NCBI RefSeq assembly: GCF_028288465.1
Contig: NZ_JAQBNR010000039.1
Coordinates: 1-64,000, forward strand
Direction of reading: 5' to 3'
Origin: Ferruginibacter sp.
GTDB taxonomy: Bacteria > Bacteroidota > Bacteroidia > Chitinophagales > Chitinophagaceae
DNA: 64,000 nucleotides
This document shows, one piece after another, positions 54,691 to 62,118 of the stretch (positions are counted from its first letter, which is position 1; every line of letters begins with the position of its first letter). The notes below the pieces were generated by a model. That model was not told the origin of the DNA, did not search any database, and saw only the letters and a list, made by a program, of their open reading frames with translations. Position numbers and translations under genes: made by a program.

Positions 54691-56229
54691 TTACTCGCTA
54701 TCCAGCATAATGGGATAGTCATATAAACCATCTGAACCAGGGTAAAATCCGCTGATAGTAACGCTTTTGGAAGATCCGATAGCCTTGCTGAGCTCATCCA
54801 TATTTTTAACTTCTTTGTCATTCACTTTTACAATGATAAAACCATCTCTCATTCTGGACTGATCACTTAATGCACCTTCATTGATTTTCTTAACAATCAC
54901 ACCACCTGGCACACCGTATTCCTTCGCTTTCTTTGGATCAAGGTTTACAAAATCAGCACCTAATTTTGAAAGCATAGTATTTTCTGCTTTAACGATGGCA
55001 AAAGTGCCCATATTGTTTTTTAAAGTGGCAGAGGTAGAAATGTCTTTTCCATCTCGTGATACAACGATATTGATTTTGTCGCTGGGTTTGTAACGGGTTA
55101 CCAGCTCCTGCAATTCAGACGGCAGTGTTACTGAAATACCGTTTACACTTTTGATAATATCCCCTTTCTTTAAACCTGCTTCAACCGCGGCGCTGTTGGC
55201 TGATACATCTGTAATCACCAATCCATCACCTGAATATTTAAGGTTTAATCTTGTCTTTTCAGTTTCAGGAAGGTCATAGGTATTGGCAGTGGCAACACCT
55301 AAAAATCCTCTTTGTACATTGCCATATTTAATGATATCATCTACCACTTTTTTTACAATGTTTACCGGGATGGCGTATGAGTAACCGGAGTAATAACCAG
55401 TGGGAGAGGCTATAGCAGAGTTAATACCAATCAATTCGCCGCCGGTATTAATCAAAGCACCACCACTGTTACCCTGGTTTACAGCCGCATCAGTTTGTAT
55501 AAAAGATTCTACTGCAGAATTTAACTTAGTGCCTTTGTTTAGACCTAGGCTTCTTGATTTGGCACTGACAATACCAGCTGTAACAGTAGTCTCTAAATTT
55601 AAAGGATAACCCAGTGCAAGCACCCACTGACCAATTTTCACATCATCTGAATTACCATACAAAAGAAAAGGTAAGCCAGTAGCATCTATTTTAATAACTG
55701 CCAGGTCGTATGCAGGATCCCGGCCAACTACTTTAGCTGTATAAGATCTTTTATTGTTCAATGTTACCGTTAATTCATCTGCATTTTCAACCACGTGATT
55801 ATTGGTTACAATAAAGCCATCCTGGCTGATGATAACGCCAGAACCCGAAGCTCTTTGCTCAGGAACATAGCCACCACCATTTCTGTTACCAAAGAATTGT
55901 TGCAACATGTCGTCATCAAATAAATCGCTGAATGGATTTCTGTTTTGTGACTTGGGTAAATTGTTGCTTACCTGCTTGGCATTGGTTTTTGTTTTGATGT
56001 GCACTACGGTTGGTAATGCTGCTGCAGCAGATTGTGTAAAATCCACGGCGCCGGGAGGTGTTGTATTGCCCTCGGTCAATTTTGCTAATTTGTAGTTGGC
56101 AGGAATAATACCTTTTTCCTGGCCTGCAAATGTATTACCTGCTTTTACATAACTGCTGTATCCCCACATTACACCAAATGCAGTAACAGCACTGATTACA
56201 ATTGTAAAAAATACCTGTTTAATTTTCAT
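54691..56229 (-). CDS. HtrA/Deg-family periplasmic serine protease with two PDZ domains
   Basis: 512 residues. The N-terminal hydrophobic segment (about 8-24) is a signal or membrane anchor. The trypsin-like domain has the full triad: His145 in FIVTNNHVVENADELTV, Asp175 in PAYDLAVIKID and Ser255 in VNQGNSGGAL. Two PDZ domains follow, marked by GLKKGDIIKSVNGISV and MRDGFIIVKVNDKEV. Deg proteases degrade or refold misfolded envelope proteins. A Gly/Asn-rich flexible segment precedes the protease domain. It is a single gene with its own promoter region. Confidence 0.92.
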   Translation of the reverse strand: MKIKQVFFTIVISAVTAFGVMWGYSSYVKAGNTFAGQEKGIIPANYKLAKLTEGNTTPPGAVDFTQSAAAALPTVVHIKTKTNAKQVSNNLPKSQNRNPFSDLFDDDMLQQFFGNRNGGGYVPEQRASGSGVIISQDGFIVTNNHVVENADELTVTLNNKRSYTAKVVGRDPAYDLAVIKIDATGLPFLLYGNSDDVKIGQWVLALGYPLNLETTVTAGIVSAKSRSLGLNKGTKLNSAVESFIQTDAAVNQGNSGGALINTGGELIGINSAIASPTGYYSGYSYAIPVNIVKKVVDDIIKYGNVQRGFLGVATANTYDLPETEKTRLNLKYSGDGLVITDVSANSAAVEAGLKKGDIIKSVNGISVTLPSELQELVTRYKPSDKINIVVSRDGKDISTSATLKNNMGTFAIVKAENTMLSKLGADFVNLDPKKAKEYGVPGGVIVKKINEGALSDQSRMRDGFIIVKVNDKEVKNMDELSKAIGSSKSVTISGFYPGSDGLYDYPIMLDSE

Positions 56230-56386
56230 TTGTATAAATTTTAATTTTAATTATTTTAAAACCCTTCAAGCTCAGCTACTAAAATCAATTTTTGTGCCTT
56301 GCAGTACAAAGTAACGATGCTCTGACAAAATGTTATTTACCGCAGGGCACCTTTAACAATTAATTAGTAAGGCTTTCGTAGATGCT

Positions 56387-57379
56387 CTATAAAGTTAATA
56401 AAAATTGTATTGTATCCACACCATCTGCATAATCAAATAATCCGGGGCTTTGCACCGCACCAAAAGGAATATCTATTCCCGCAATGCATTGCACTTCTTC
56501 GTTTTGCTTTAATGCCTCCGTTACTGGCACTGCATCCTTGTAAAAGCCGTAGTTCAGCTGACTTATGGGTGAAAAAATAGCATCGCTTTCCACAAGCAAT
56601 GTAGTTTCATTGGTCATATAAAAACGGTTGTTCATAATCTGAACAGACAAATTATAATCGTAATTATTTCTGTATTTATGATGATCTGCAAAATATTTAT
56701 ACCGGTGAAACGACTGCAGCAACGGTACAAAATCATATCCTTCAGGAACAAAAATTTTTGTGACATTTCTGCAACCCAATCCAAAAAAGATATGGATGTC
56801 ATCTGACAATTTTTCAAGTGTCTCCATACTTTCATCACCTCTTAAAATGGCGACCGAAGTCCGGTTCTTACGGATGATGGAAGGATACTTTGAAAAATAA
56901 TAATCAAAGTAACGGGCGCTGTTATTGCTTCCGGTGGCTATGTAGGCATCGCAACCTTTTAAAAAAGGAGCTAAAACAACAAGGTCTTTTACAGCTTCAT
57001 CCCAGCTCACCATTTTTTCTATCAGATGCTTCATCAAAACATCGTCTTTGGAAGATAGTTTAATGGTTTGCTTATGGCCACTGATGAAAACGCATAAAAA
57101 ATCATGAAAGCCAACAAGGGGAATGTTACCAGCCATTACAATGCCCACGTTTTTCGGATGAATGCCATCGTCCAAAAAATAATGATTGGCCCAGGGCTGC
57201 AATTTTTCAACGCTTAAAAACTGCTCCGTGATATTTTTAATTGCAGTATCAATGAATTCAATCGTAAACCAGCCGTTGTATAGAGATGCGGAATGTTTGA
57301 TTGCCTGAAGTTCTTCACCATTATCAACCAAATATTCCCTAAGCGTTGATAATAATGCAATTCGATTTTGTAGTTTCAT
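56387..57379 (-). CDS. LuxC-type acyl-CoA reductase family protein
   Basis: 330 residues starting at [13 protein letters not shown], the usual first motif; the in-frame TTG upstream at 57406 is not used. Recognisable stretches are the [20 protein letters not shown] loop, the dinucleotide-fold [16 protein letters not shown], and [13 protein letters not shown]. The catalytic cysteine region is [13 protein letters not shown], as in the acyl-CoA reductase (LuxC) family, which reduces activated fatty acids to aldehydes. The divergent ferredoxin gene begins 68 bp away, a pairing that suggests a common redox function. No luxD/E or lux genes are nearby, so bioluminescence is not implied. Confidence 0.85.
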   Translation of the reverse strand: MKLQNRIALLSTLREYLVDNGEELQAIKHSASLYNGWFTIEFIDTAIKNITEQFLSVEKLQPWANHYFLDDGIHPKNVGIVMAGNIPLVGFHDFLCVFISGHKQTIKLSSKDDVLMKHLIEKMVSWDEAVKDLVVLAPFLKGCDAYIATGSNNSARYFDYYFSKYPSIIRKNRTSVAILRGDESMETLEKLSDDIHIFFGLGCRNVTKIFVPEGYDFVPLLQSFHRYKYFADHHKYRNNYDYNLSVQIMNNRFYMTNETTLLVESDAIFSPISQLNYGFYKDAVPVTEALKQNEEVQCIAGIDIPFGAVQSPGLFDYADGVDTIQFLLTL

Positions 57380-57446
57380 CCCGATAATCTTATTTTGTAT
57401 TGTCAATATTCAAAATTCGCAATTTCAAAATTCTAAATCAAAAGTA

Positions 57447-57794
57447 ATGGCTATTAAAATTACAGACGAATGTATTAATTGTGGTGCCTGTGAACCTGAG
57501 TGTCCTAACAACGCTATTTATGAAGGTGGCGTTGAATGGGCTATATCTGACGGTACCACTGTAAAGGGATTATTTACTTTGTTAGATGGTACGCAGGTAG
57601 ATGCAGATAAACGCAATTCCCCGGTTAGTGTAGACACTTATTATATAACACCAAATAAATGTACCGAGTGCCAGGGCTTCCACGAAGAGCCGCAGTGCGC
57701 TGCTGTTTGCCCGGTTGATTGTTGTGTGCCGGATGAAATGTACGAAGAAACCGTTGACGCTTTACTGGCTAAAAAAGACAGGCTGCACGTTTAA
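57447..57794 (+). CDS. 2[4Fe-4S] ferredoxin (YfhL/Fdx type)
   Basis: 115 residues. The first cluster ligands are [12 protein letters not shown] (Cys9, 12, 15, 19), the second lie in CTECQG and, after a short loop, [10 protein letters not shown]. The insert between clusters (about residues 25-70) and the C-terminal helix fit Alv/YfhL-type bacterial ferredoxins. It carries low-potential electrons and is divergently transcribed from the acyl-CoA reductase gene. Confidence 0.92.
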   Translation: MAIKITDECINCGACEPECPNNAIYEGGVEWAISDGTTVKGLFTLLDGTQVDADKRNSPVSVDTYYITPNKCTECQGFHEEPQCAAVCPVDCCVPDEMYEETVDALLAKKDRLHV

Positions 57795-58008
57795 TTTTGC
57801 AGTTTAAAAAATATCAATATAGCCTTCGGGCTTACTTAGGCAGGTGATATTTCCTGCATCATGGCGAGGGTATTGCAAAATACTTTCGCTTTTTTTTATT
57901 TGTTAATTGATTGTATAATTGCAACACTCACGCAAATCAGCTGTTATTTTTTTGCTTAATTTACAAATGCCAGCCTTCAAAACTTCTTTTTCATCTTTTA
58001 ATTGAATT

Positions 58009-58479
58009 ATGCTAAAAAAGCGATTGTACTTTTTATTGATGCCTCTTTTTTTATTAATGGCTTGCAGCAGAAAAAAAGAAATAAAAGATACCACTGAGCA
58101 ACGTGCTGAAATGATTGCAGCGGAAATTTCATTTTCTGAAATGAGTAAAGTAAAAGGCACCAGGGCCGCAATGATGCAGTTTATTGACAGCAATGGCGTA
58201 CTGCTGCGCCCCAACAGTTTTCCTTTGATTGGCGGAGATGCTATCAACTTTATAAGCCAGTCAAACGACAGTGCTTACACAATGATCTGGCAACCGAAAG
58301 GAGGCAATATAGCTGCTTCCGGCGACCTGGGCTATACCTTTGGCGTATATTCAGTACTTCCAAAAAACGGTGATTCCGCCATGCATGGCACTTACGTAAA
58401 CGTGTGGAAGAAGCTGGCTGATGGCAGCTGGAAATTAATGCTTGATTCTGGTAATGAAGGCATAGAAGATGAGAAATAA
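58009..58479 (+). CDS. Lipoprotein with DUF4440/NTF2-like domain
   Basis: 156 residues with a lipobox (LLMAC, about residue 19) and basic linker RKKEIKD. The body begins with a helix (EMIAAEISFSEMSKVKGT), then MMQFIDSNGVLLRPNS and ends with VNVWKKLADGSWKLMLDSGN, which matches the cone-shaped NTF2-like fold of DUF4440/SnoaL-type proteins. Function unknown; probably attached to the outer membrane facing the periplasm. A UUCG-type hairpin (57821-57832) lies in the 214-bp spacer before it. Confidence 0.75.
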   Translation: MLKKRLYFLLMPLFLLMACSRKKEIKDTTEQRAEMIAAEISFSEMSKVKGTRAAMMQFIDSNGVLLRPNSFPLIGGDAINFISQSNDSAYTMIWQPKGGNIAASGDLGYTFGVYSVLPKNGDSAMHGTYVNVWKKLADGSWKLMLDSGNEGIEDEK

Positions 58480-58579
58480 AGATTGGGAGGTATAACTATT
58501 CCCTGATTGATTGACAGCTTTACACAAAATACGGCCTGCCTTTGGCTCACAAAGTATATTTAAACTATTTTTTGCCAGC

Positions 58580-58609
58580 TTGAAACTATAAACAATTTTC
58601 GTTTCTTTG
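58580..58609 (+). promoter_or_regulatory. Putative Bacteroidota sigma-A promoter for ddl
   Basis: TTG at 58580-58582 and TTTCTTTG at 58602-58609 are 19 bp apart, close to the Bacteroidota TTG-N19-TAnnTTTG consensus (one mismatch), and lie 26 bp before the ddl ATG. Confidence 0.4.
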
Positions 58610-58635
58610 CTTAAACAACCCTTCTCTTTTTATTT

Positions 58636-59619
58636 ATGAAGAAAACAATCGCATTAATTACAGGTGGTTATTCGGGCGAAGCTGTAATATCTTATAAATC
58701 CGCTGCCACCATCGAACAACATGTTGACAGGGAGAAATGGGATTGTTATACGATTGATATTACACCAGCCGGATGGTTTTATGTCACTACTGCAGGAGAA
58801 AAAATCAATATTGATAAAAATGATTTTTCATTAACTATAGACGGTAAAAAAATAACGTTTGATGCGGTGCTGGTCGGCCTGCATGGAACGCCTGGTGAAG
58901 ATGGCAAATTACAGGGATATTTTGATTGCCTTAATATTCCTTACACGTCATGCGATGCAGCAACATCTGCCTTAACCTTTAATAAGCGTTACACGGTTGC
59001 AGTGGCAGCTTTTGCAGGCATGGCCGTAGCAAAATCACTGCATCTTTTTAAAGCAGGAACTATTGACGCCGTTGAAATATTAAACACATTAAAACTGCCT
59101 GTATTCGTTAAGCCAAACAATGGTGGCAGCAGTATTGGAATGAGCAAGGTGAGTGAAGCTGCTGAATTGCAGAATGCGTTAGACAAGGCATTTAAAGAAG
59201 ATGACCAGGTGTTGGTAGAAGAATTTATAAAGGGCAGAGAATTTACCATTGGTGTTTTTAAATCAAAAGGTGAAATCATTGCATTGCCTATTACAGAGAT
59301 TATTACCAAAAATGTTTTTTTTGATTACGAAGCAAAATACCATGGCGCAAGCGAAGAAATTACACCTGCTAAGGTAGCGGAAGTTATCGCTGAAAAAGTA
59401 CGCAATGCGGCCAGGATGGCGTATGCGATTTTCAATTGCAAAGGAATTGTGCGGATTGATTTTATTTATGACGAAGTAAGTGACAGACCTTTTTTACTTG
59501 AAATTAATACCGTGCCCGGGCAAACCGAAGCCAGTCTTGTACCGCAACAGGTAGCCGCCATGGGCTGGACTTTAAAGCAGTTTTACACCACTTTAATAGA
59601 AGAGTGTTTGAATCAATAA
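58636..59619 (+). CDS. ddl: D-alanine--D-alanine ligase
   Basis: 327 residues of the ATP-grasp superfamily. Motifs are HGTPGEDGKLQGYFD in the N-terminal domain, VKPNNGGSSIGMSKV (ATP lid) and the magnesium and substrate loop LEINTVPGQTEASLVPQQ. It joins two D-Ala residues to feed peptidoglycan precursors. The next gene, 57 bp on, encodes a PASTA protein, consistent with a cell-wall operon. Confidence 0.95.
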   Translation: MKKTIALITGGYSGEAVISYKSAATIEQHVDREKWDCYTIDITPAGWFYVTTAGEKINIDKNDFSLTIDGKKITFDAVLVGLHGTPGEDGKLQGYFDCLNIPYTSCDAATSALTFNKRYTVAVAAFAGMAVAKSLHLFKAGTIDAVEILNTLKLPVFVKPNNGGSSIGMSKVSEAAELQNALDKAFKEDDQVLVEEFIKGREFTIGVFKSKGEIIALPITEIITKNVFFDYEAKYHGASEEITPAKVAEVIAEKVRNAARMAYAIFNCKGIVRIDFIYDEVSDRPFLLEINTVPGQTEASLVPQQVAAMGWTLKQFYTTLIEECLNQ

Positions 59620-59676
59620 TGCATTACTGAATGCTTTCTTTGCAGCGCTGCAAAAAAGCATACTGAACTAAAAACT

Positions 59677-60480
59677 ATGTTTAAATTTATCACCGACCGT
59701 CCTTTTTGGGTTAACCTGCTGGTAGCAGCTATACTGGCATTTTTGCTGATATTTTTAACGCTGGAAATGCTGGGCTGGGTTACCAAACATGGCGAATATT
59801 TAACCGTGCCTTCTGTAAAAGGTAAGCGCACGGAAGAGGCGATTAAATTATTGGAAAGCAAAGGTTTTGATGTAACCATTCAGGACTCTGTTTTTACTGA
59901 TAGCTTGCAACGGGGTATTGTAATAAAACAATTGCCGGATGCCGATGCAACGGTGAAAGTTAACCGCACCGTTTTTTTAACCGTTAACCGGTACATGCCG
60001 CCGATGGTAGTAATGCCTGAACTGGAAGGCAAAAGCCTCGGCTTTGCGCTGGATCTGTTGCAGAGAAGTCATTTGCAGTTAGGCGATACGACTTTCAAAC
60101 CTGATTTTATGAAAGGGTCCATCCTGGAGCAACAGTACAATGGTAAAAAAATAGAAGCTGGTGAAAAAGTAATCTGGGGAAGTAAAATATCACTTGTGAT
60201 TGCCGGAGGTTTACAGGATGAGCAGATCATGGTGCCGGAACTGGTAGGCAAAACATTTGCGGAAGGTAAAATAACGCTGGAAGCGCTTGGTGTTAACATA
60301 GGAGCAGTGATTGCAAAAGATGCAATTAAAGATACCGCCAACTCCTTTATATACCGGCAAAATCCTGATAGATACAATGATGAAAAAAAGCCCGTGTACA
60401 TACATCCCGGGCAGTTGATGGATATTTATATTTCTAAGGAAATGGTATTACCGGATTCTGTTTCTGCCAATAAAAATTAA
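59677..60480 (+). CDS. PASTA domain-containing membrane protein
   Basis: 267 residues with a short cytoplasmic N-terminus, a membrane helix (about 11-33) and three extracytoplasmic PASTA repeats: VPSVKGKRTEEAIKLLESKG, then VMPELEGKSLGFALDLLQ, then VPELVGKTFAEGKITLEALG. PASTA domains bind uncross-linked muropeptides, usually in penicillin-binding proteins or kinases; here they stand alone on a single anchor. Placement between ddl and a rhodanese gene suggests a peptidoglycan-related role. A GCAGCGCTGC palindrome sits in its leader. Confidence 0.9.
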   Translation: MFKFITDRPFWVNLLVAAILAFLLIFLTLEMLGWVTKHGEYLTVPSVKGKRTEEAIKLLESKGFDVTIQDSVFTDSLQRGIVIKQLPDADATVKVNRTVFLTVNRYMPPMVVMPELEGKSLGFALDLLQRSHLQLGDTTFKPDFMKGSILEQQYNGKKIEAGEKVIWGSKISLVIAGGLQDEQIMVPELVGKTFAEGKITLEALGVNIGAVIAKDAIKDTANSFIYRQNPDRYNDEKKPVYIHPGQLMDIYISKEMVLPDSVSANKN

Positions 60481-60492
60481 TACAACCAAACA

Positions 60493-60801
60493 ATGACAAC
60501 AATTACAGCTGAAGAAGTAAAGGCCAGGCAGCAAGCCGGGGAAAAACTGAATATTATAGACGTTAGGGAACCAAATGAAAATGCAGAATTCAATATTGGT
60601 GGCACTTTGCTGCCATTGGGACATATACAGTCTATGCAGATTGACGATTTGGAACCTTATAAAAATGACGAGCTGATTGTGTATTGCAGAAGCGGAAACC
60701 GCAGCGGACAGGCCTGCCTGATTTTGGAAGCGGCCGGATTTACCAATGTAAGAAATTTAACCGGTGGCATGCTGAACTGGAGAGAGACATTTAAGGTATA
60801 A
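60493..60801 (+). CDS. Rhodanese-like domain protein
   Basis: 102 residues, a single rhodanese domain. The active-site loop is VYCRSGNRS with Cys65, and IIDVREPNE marks the first half. Such proteins handle persulfide sulfur. It starts 13 bp after the PASTA stop and is likely in the same transcript as ddl. Confidence 0.9.
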   Translation: MTTITAEEVKARQQAGEKLNIIDVREPNENAEFNIGGTLLPLGHIQSMQIDDLEPYKNDELIVYCRSGNRSGQACLILEAAGFTNVRNLTGGMLNWRETFKV

Positions 60802-60865
60802 TTCGATGTCTGATGGCTGATTTTTGATGTCTCATCTCTTTCAGATTGGTGACTATGGTTTGACA

Positions 60866-60893
60866 CCAAGCGGTTGGGGCTTGGATATTTTTT
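60866..60893 (+). terminator. Terminator of ddl-PASTA-rhodanese unit
   Basis: CCAAGC / GGCTTGG-type stem (CCAAGC and GCTTGG) with a seven-base loop, followed by a six-T run, placed just at the end of the convergent thioesterase gene. Confidence 0.55.
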
Positions 60894-61314
60894 ATTCTTC
60901 TGTTTCTTTAAAATACGCCACTAATTTATCCTTTAACGCTGCGGGCATTTCGCAGCGTTTCATATGTTTGGCTTCCATAAAGTAAAGCGTTACATCACCT
61001 GTGTTTAACAACGCCCCATCTTCACTATATATTTCTGAGTGAAAAACAATCTTGTGGTGTACCGGCAGTTCTCTCAGTGTTGTTTTAACCGTTATCAGGT
61101 CATCATATTTTGCAGGTCTTAAAAACCGGCTGTGAATATCAACCACGGGCATTATAATCCCCATTGCTTCAATATCCTTGTAACTATATCCCAGTTCGCG
61201 GATAGCTTCAGCTCTTCCAATTTCGTAAAACTGGGCATAGTGACCATGATATACAACACCCATCTGGTCGGTTAAAGCATAATGAATTCTTATCTGGGTT
61301 GATGTTGTATACAT
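60892..61314 (-). CDS. YbgC/4-hydroxybenzoyl-CoA thioesterase-like acyl-CoA thioesterase
   Basis: About 140 residues, hotdog fold. The catalytic helix pattern HYALTDQMGVVYHGHYAQFYE contains the Asp and the GVVYH core typical of YbgC-type thioesterases; later SRFLRPAKYDDLITVKT is the second conserved block. It hydrolyses acyl-CoA thioesters. I start at the ATG at 61314 (MYTTSTQIRI); the frame continues to a TTG at 61338. The gene lies 81 bp after the DoxX gene on the same strand. Confidence 0.88.
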   Translation of the reverse strand: MYTTSTQIRIHYALTDQMGVVYHGHYAQFYEIGRAEAIRELGYSYKDIEAMGIIMPVVDIHSRFLRPAKYDDLITVKTTLRELPVHHKIVFHSEIYSEDGALLNTGDVTLYFMEAKHMKRCEMPAALKDKLVAYFKETEE

Positions 61315-61395
61315 GTTGTAAATTTCGTTCTTTGGCAATTGACCAACTCGGATAATTGATAATCAAAATGGCTGCAATGAGACGTAAGACAGGAT

Positions 61396-61806
61396 TTATT
61401 TTCCTATCATCCCATCCACGCTGACCTTGCCCGGGCCGATTAATAATATAGCAAGATAACCCGTAAGAAAGAGTGCAGCCTTTTCTCCTTGTCCAAAAAA
61501 ATCAAGGTGAGTTACTTTATATAAAACAACACTCATAGCGATGATCAGAGGAATGCATGCAAATCTTGTAAACAAACCAAGAATAATAAACAAACTGCAG
61601 AAAAATTCTGCAAAAATTATTAATGCCGTGTTGACTGTTGTACCCATGCCAAGCAAGTTTGGCATGTGCCGGGCTGTTTCACTAAAATGAGTTATTTTAT
61701 GGTAGCCATAATTCACCAGCATTAAAATACCAAGCCCCAGCCTTAACACCAGCATCCCTGCATTAACAGCGTTGGCACTGTACTTTGATGAGAACAATTT
61801 TTTCAT
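61396..61806 (-). CDS. DoxX family membrane protein
   Basis: 136 residues with four predicted helices (about 15-35, 55-76, 80-100 and 112-130). The N-terminal NAGMLVLRLGLGILMLVNYG and the segment FCSLFIILGLFTRFACIP are DoxX-type. DoxX proteins occur in redox or stress-linked membrane complexes with no firm enzymatic role. It lies upstream of the thioesterase. Confidence 0.88.
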   Translation of the reverse strand: MKKLFSSKYSANAVNAGMLVLRLGLGILMLVNYGYHKITHFSETARHMPNLLGMGTTVNTALIIFAEFFCSLFIILGLFTRFACIPLIIAMSVVLYKVTHLDFFGQGEKAALFLTGYLAILLIGPGKVSVDGMIGK

Positions 61807-62118
61807 CGTAATTTTTTAAGCGTTCTAAATTTCCGGCAATTTAATCTTTATCATTATTCATGCAGTAAAAATTATGGCACAACAGAAATTTTAAATCCAC
61901 CTTTCAATAAAATACATCTGGTTATTTAAGTAACTATTTGTCTCCTGCAATTCATCAAGTGAATAAAAAGCTATGTGAAAATTTTTTCTTTATCTTTTTT
62001 TTAACAGGCATTCGACTGTACATTTCGTTCTCAATCCAACAGTTATCCACTTATTAACAAAGGCTTTGGAATGGTGTTTGCTTAACTGGCAATATAGTTA
62101 ATTTTACAGCTGGCAATA
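61807..62118. other. Divergent intergenic region between DoxX and TPR genes
   Basis: 312 bp, no gene. A TTG (62078-62080) and a TAATTTTA (62099-62106) 18 bp later resemble a promoter for the TPR gene. A lone TTATCCACT near 62043 looks like a DnaA box but is single. Confidence 0.35.

Noticed and set aside
54691..56229. HtrA as part of the glycan locus
   Set aside because: General envelope protease, opposite strand and separated by a terminator.
60802..60845. Degenerate direct repeats (gatgtctgat-like) between rhodanese and thioesterase genes
   Set aside because: Three short imperfect copies only; looks like low-complexity intergenic sequence, not a CRISPR or mobile element.
62043..62051. DnaA-box-like TTATCCACT
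   Set aside because: Single copy, no cluster, no dnaA, dnaN or AT-rich unwinding element; chance match.
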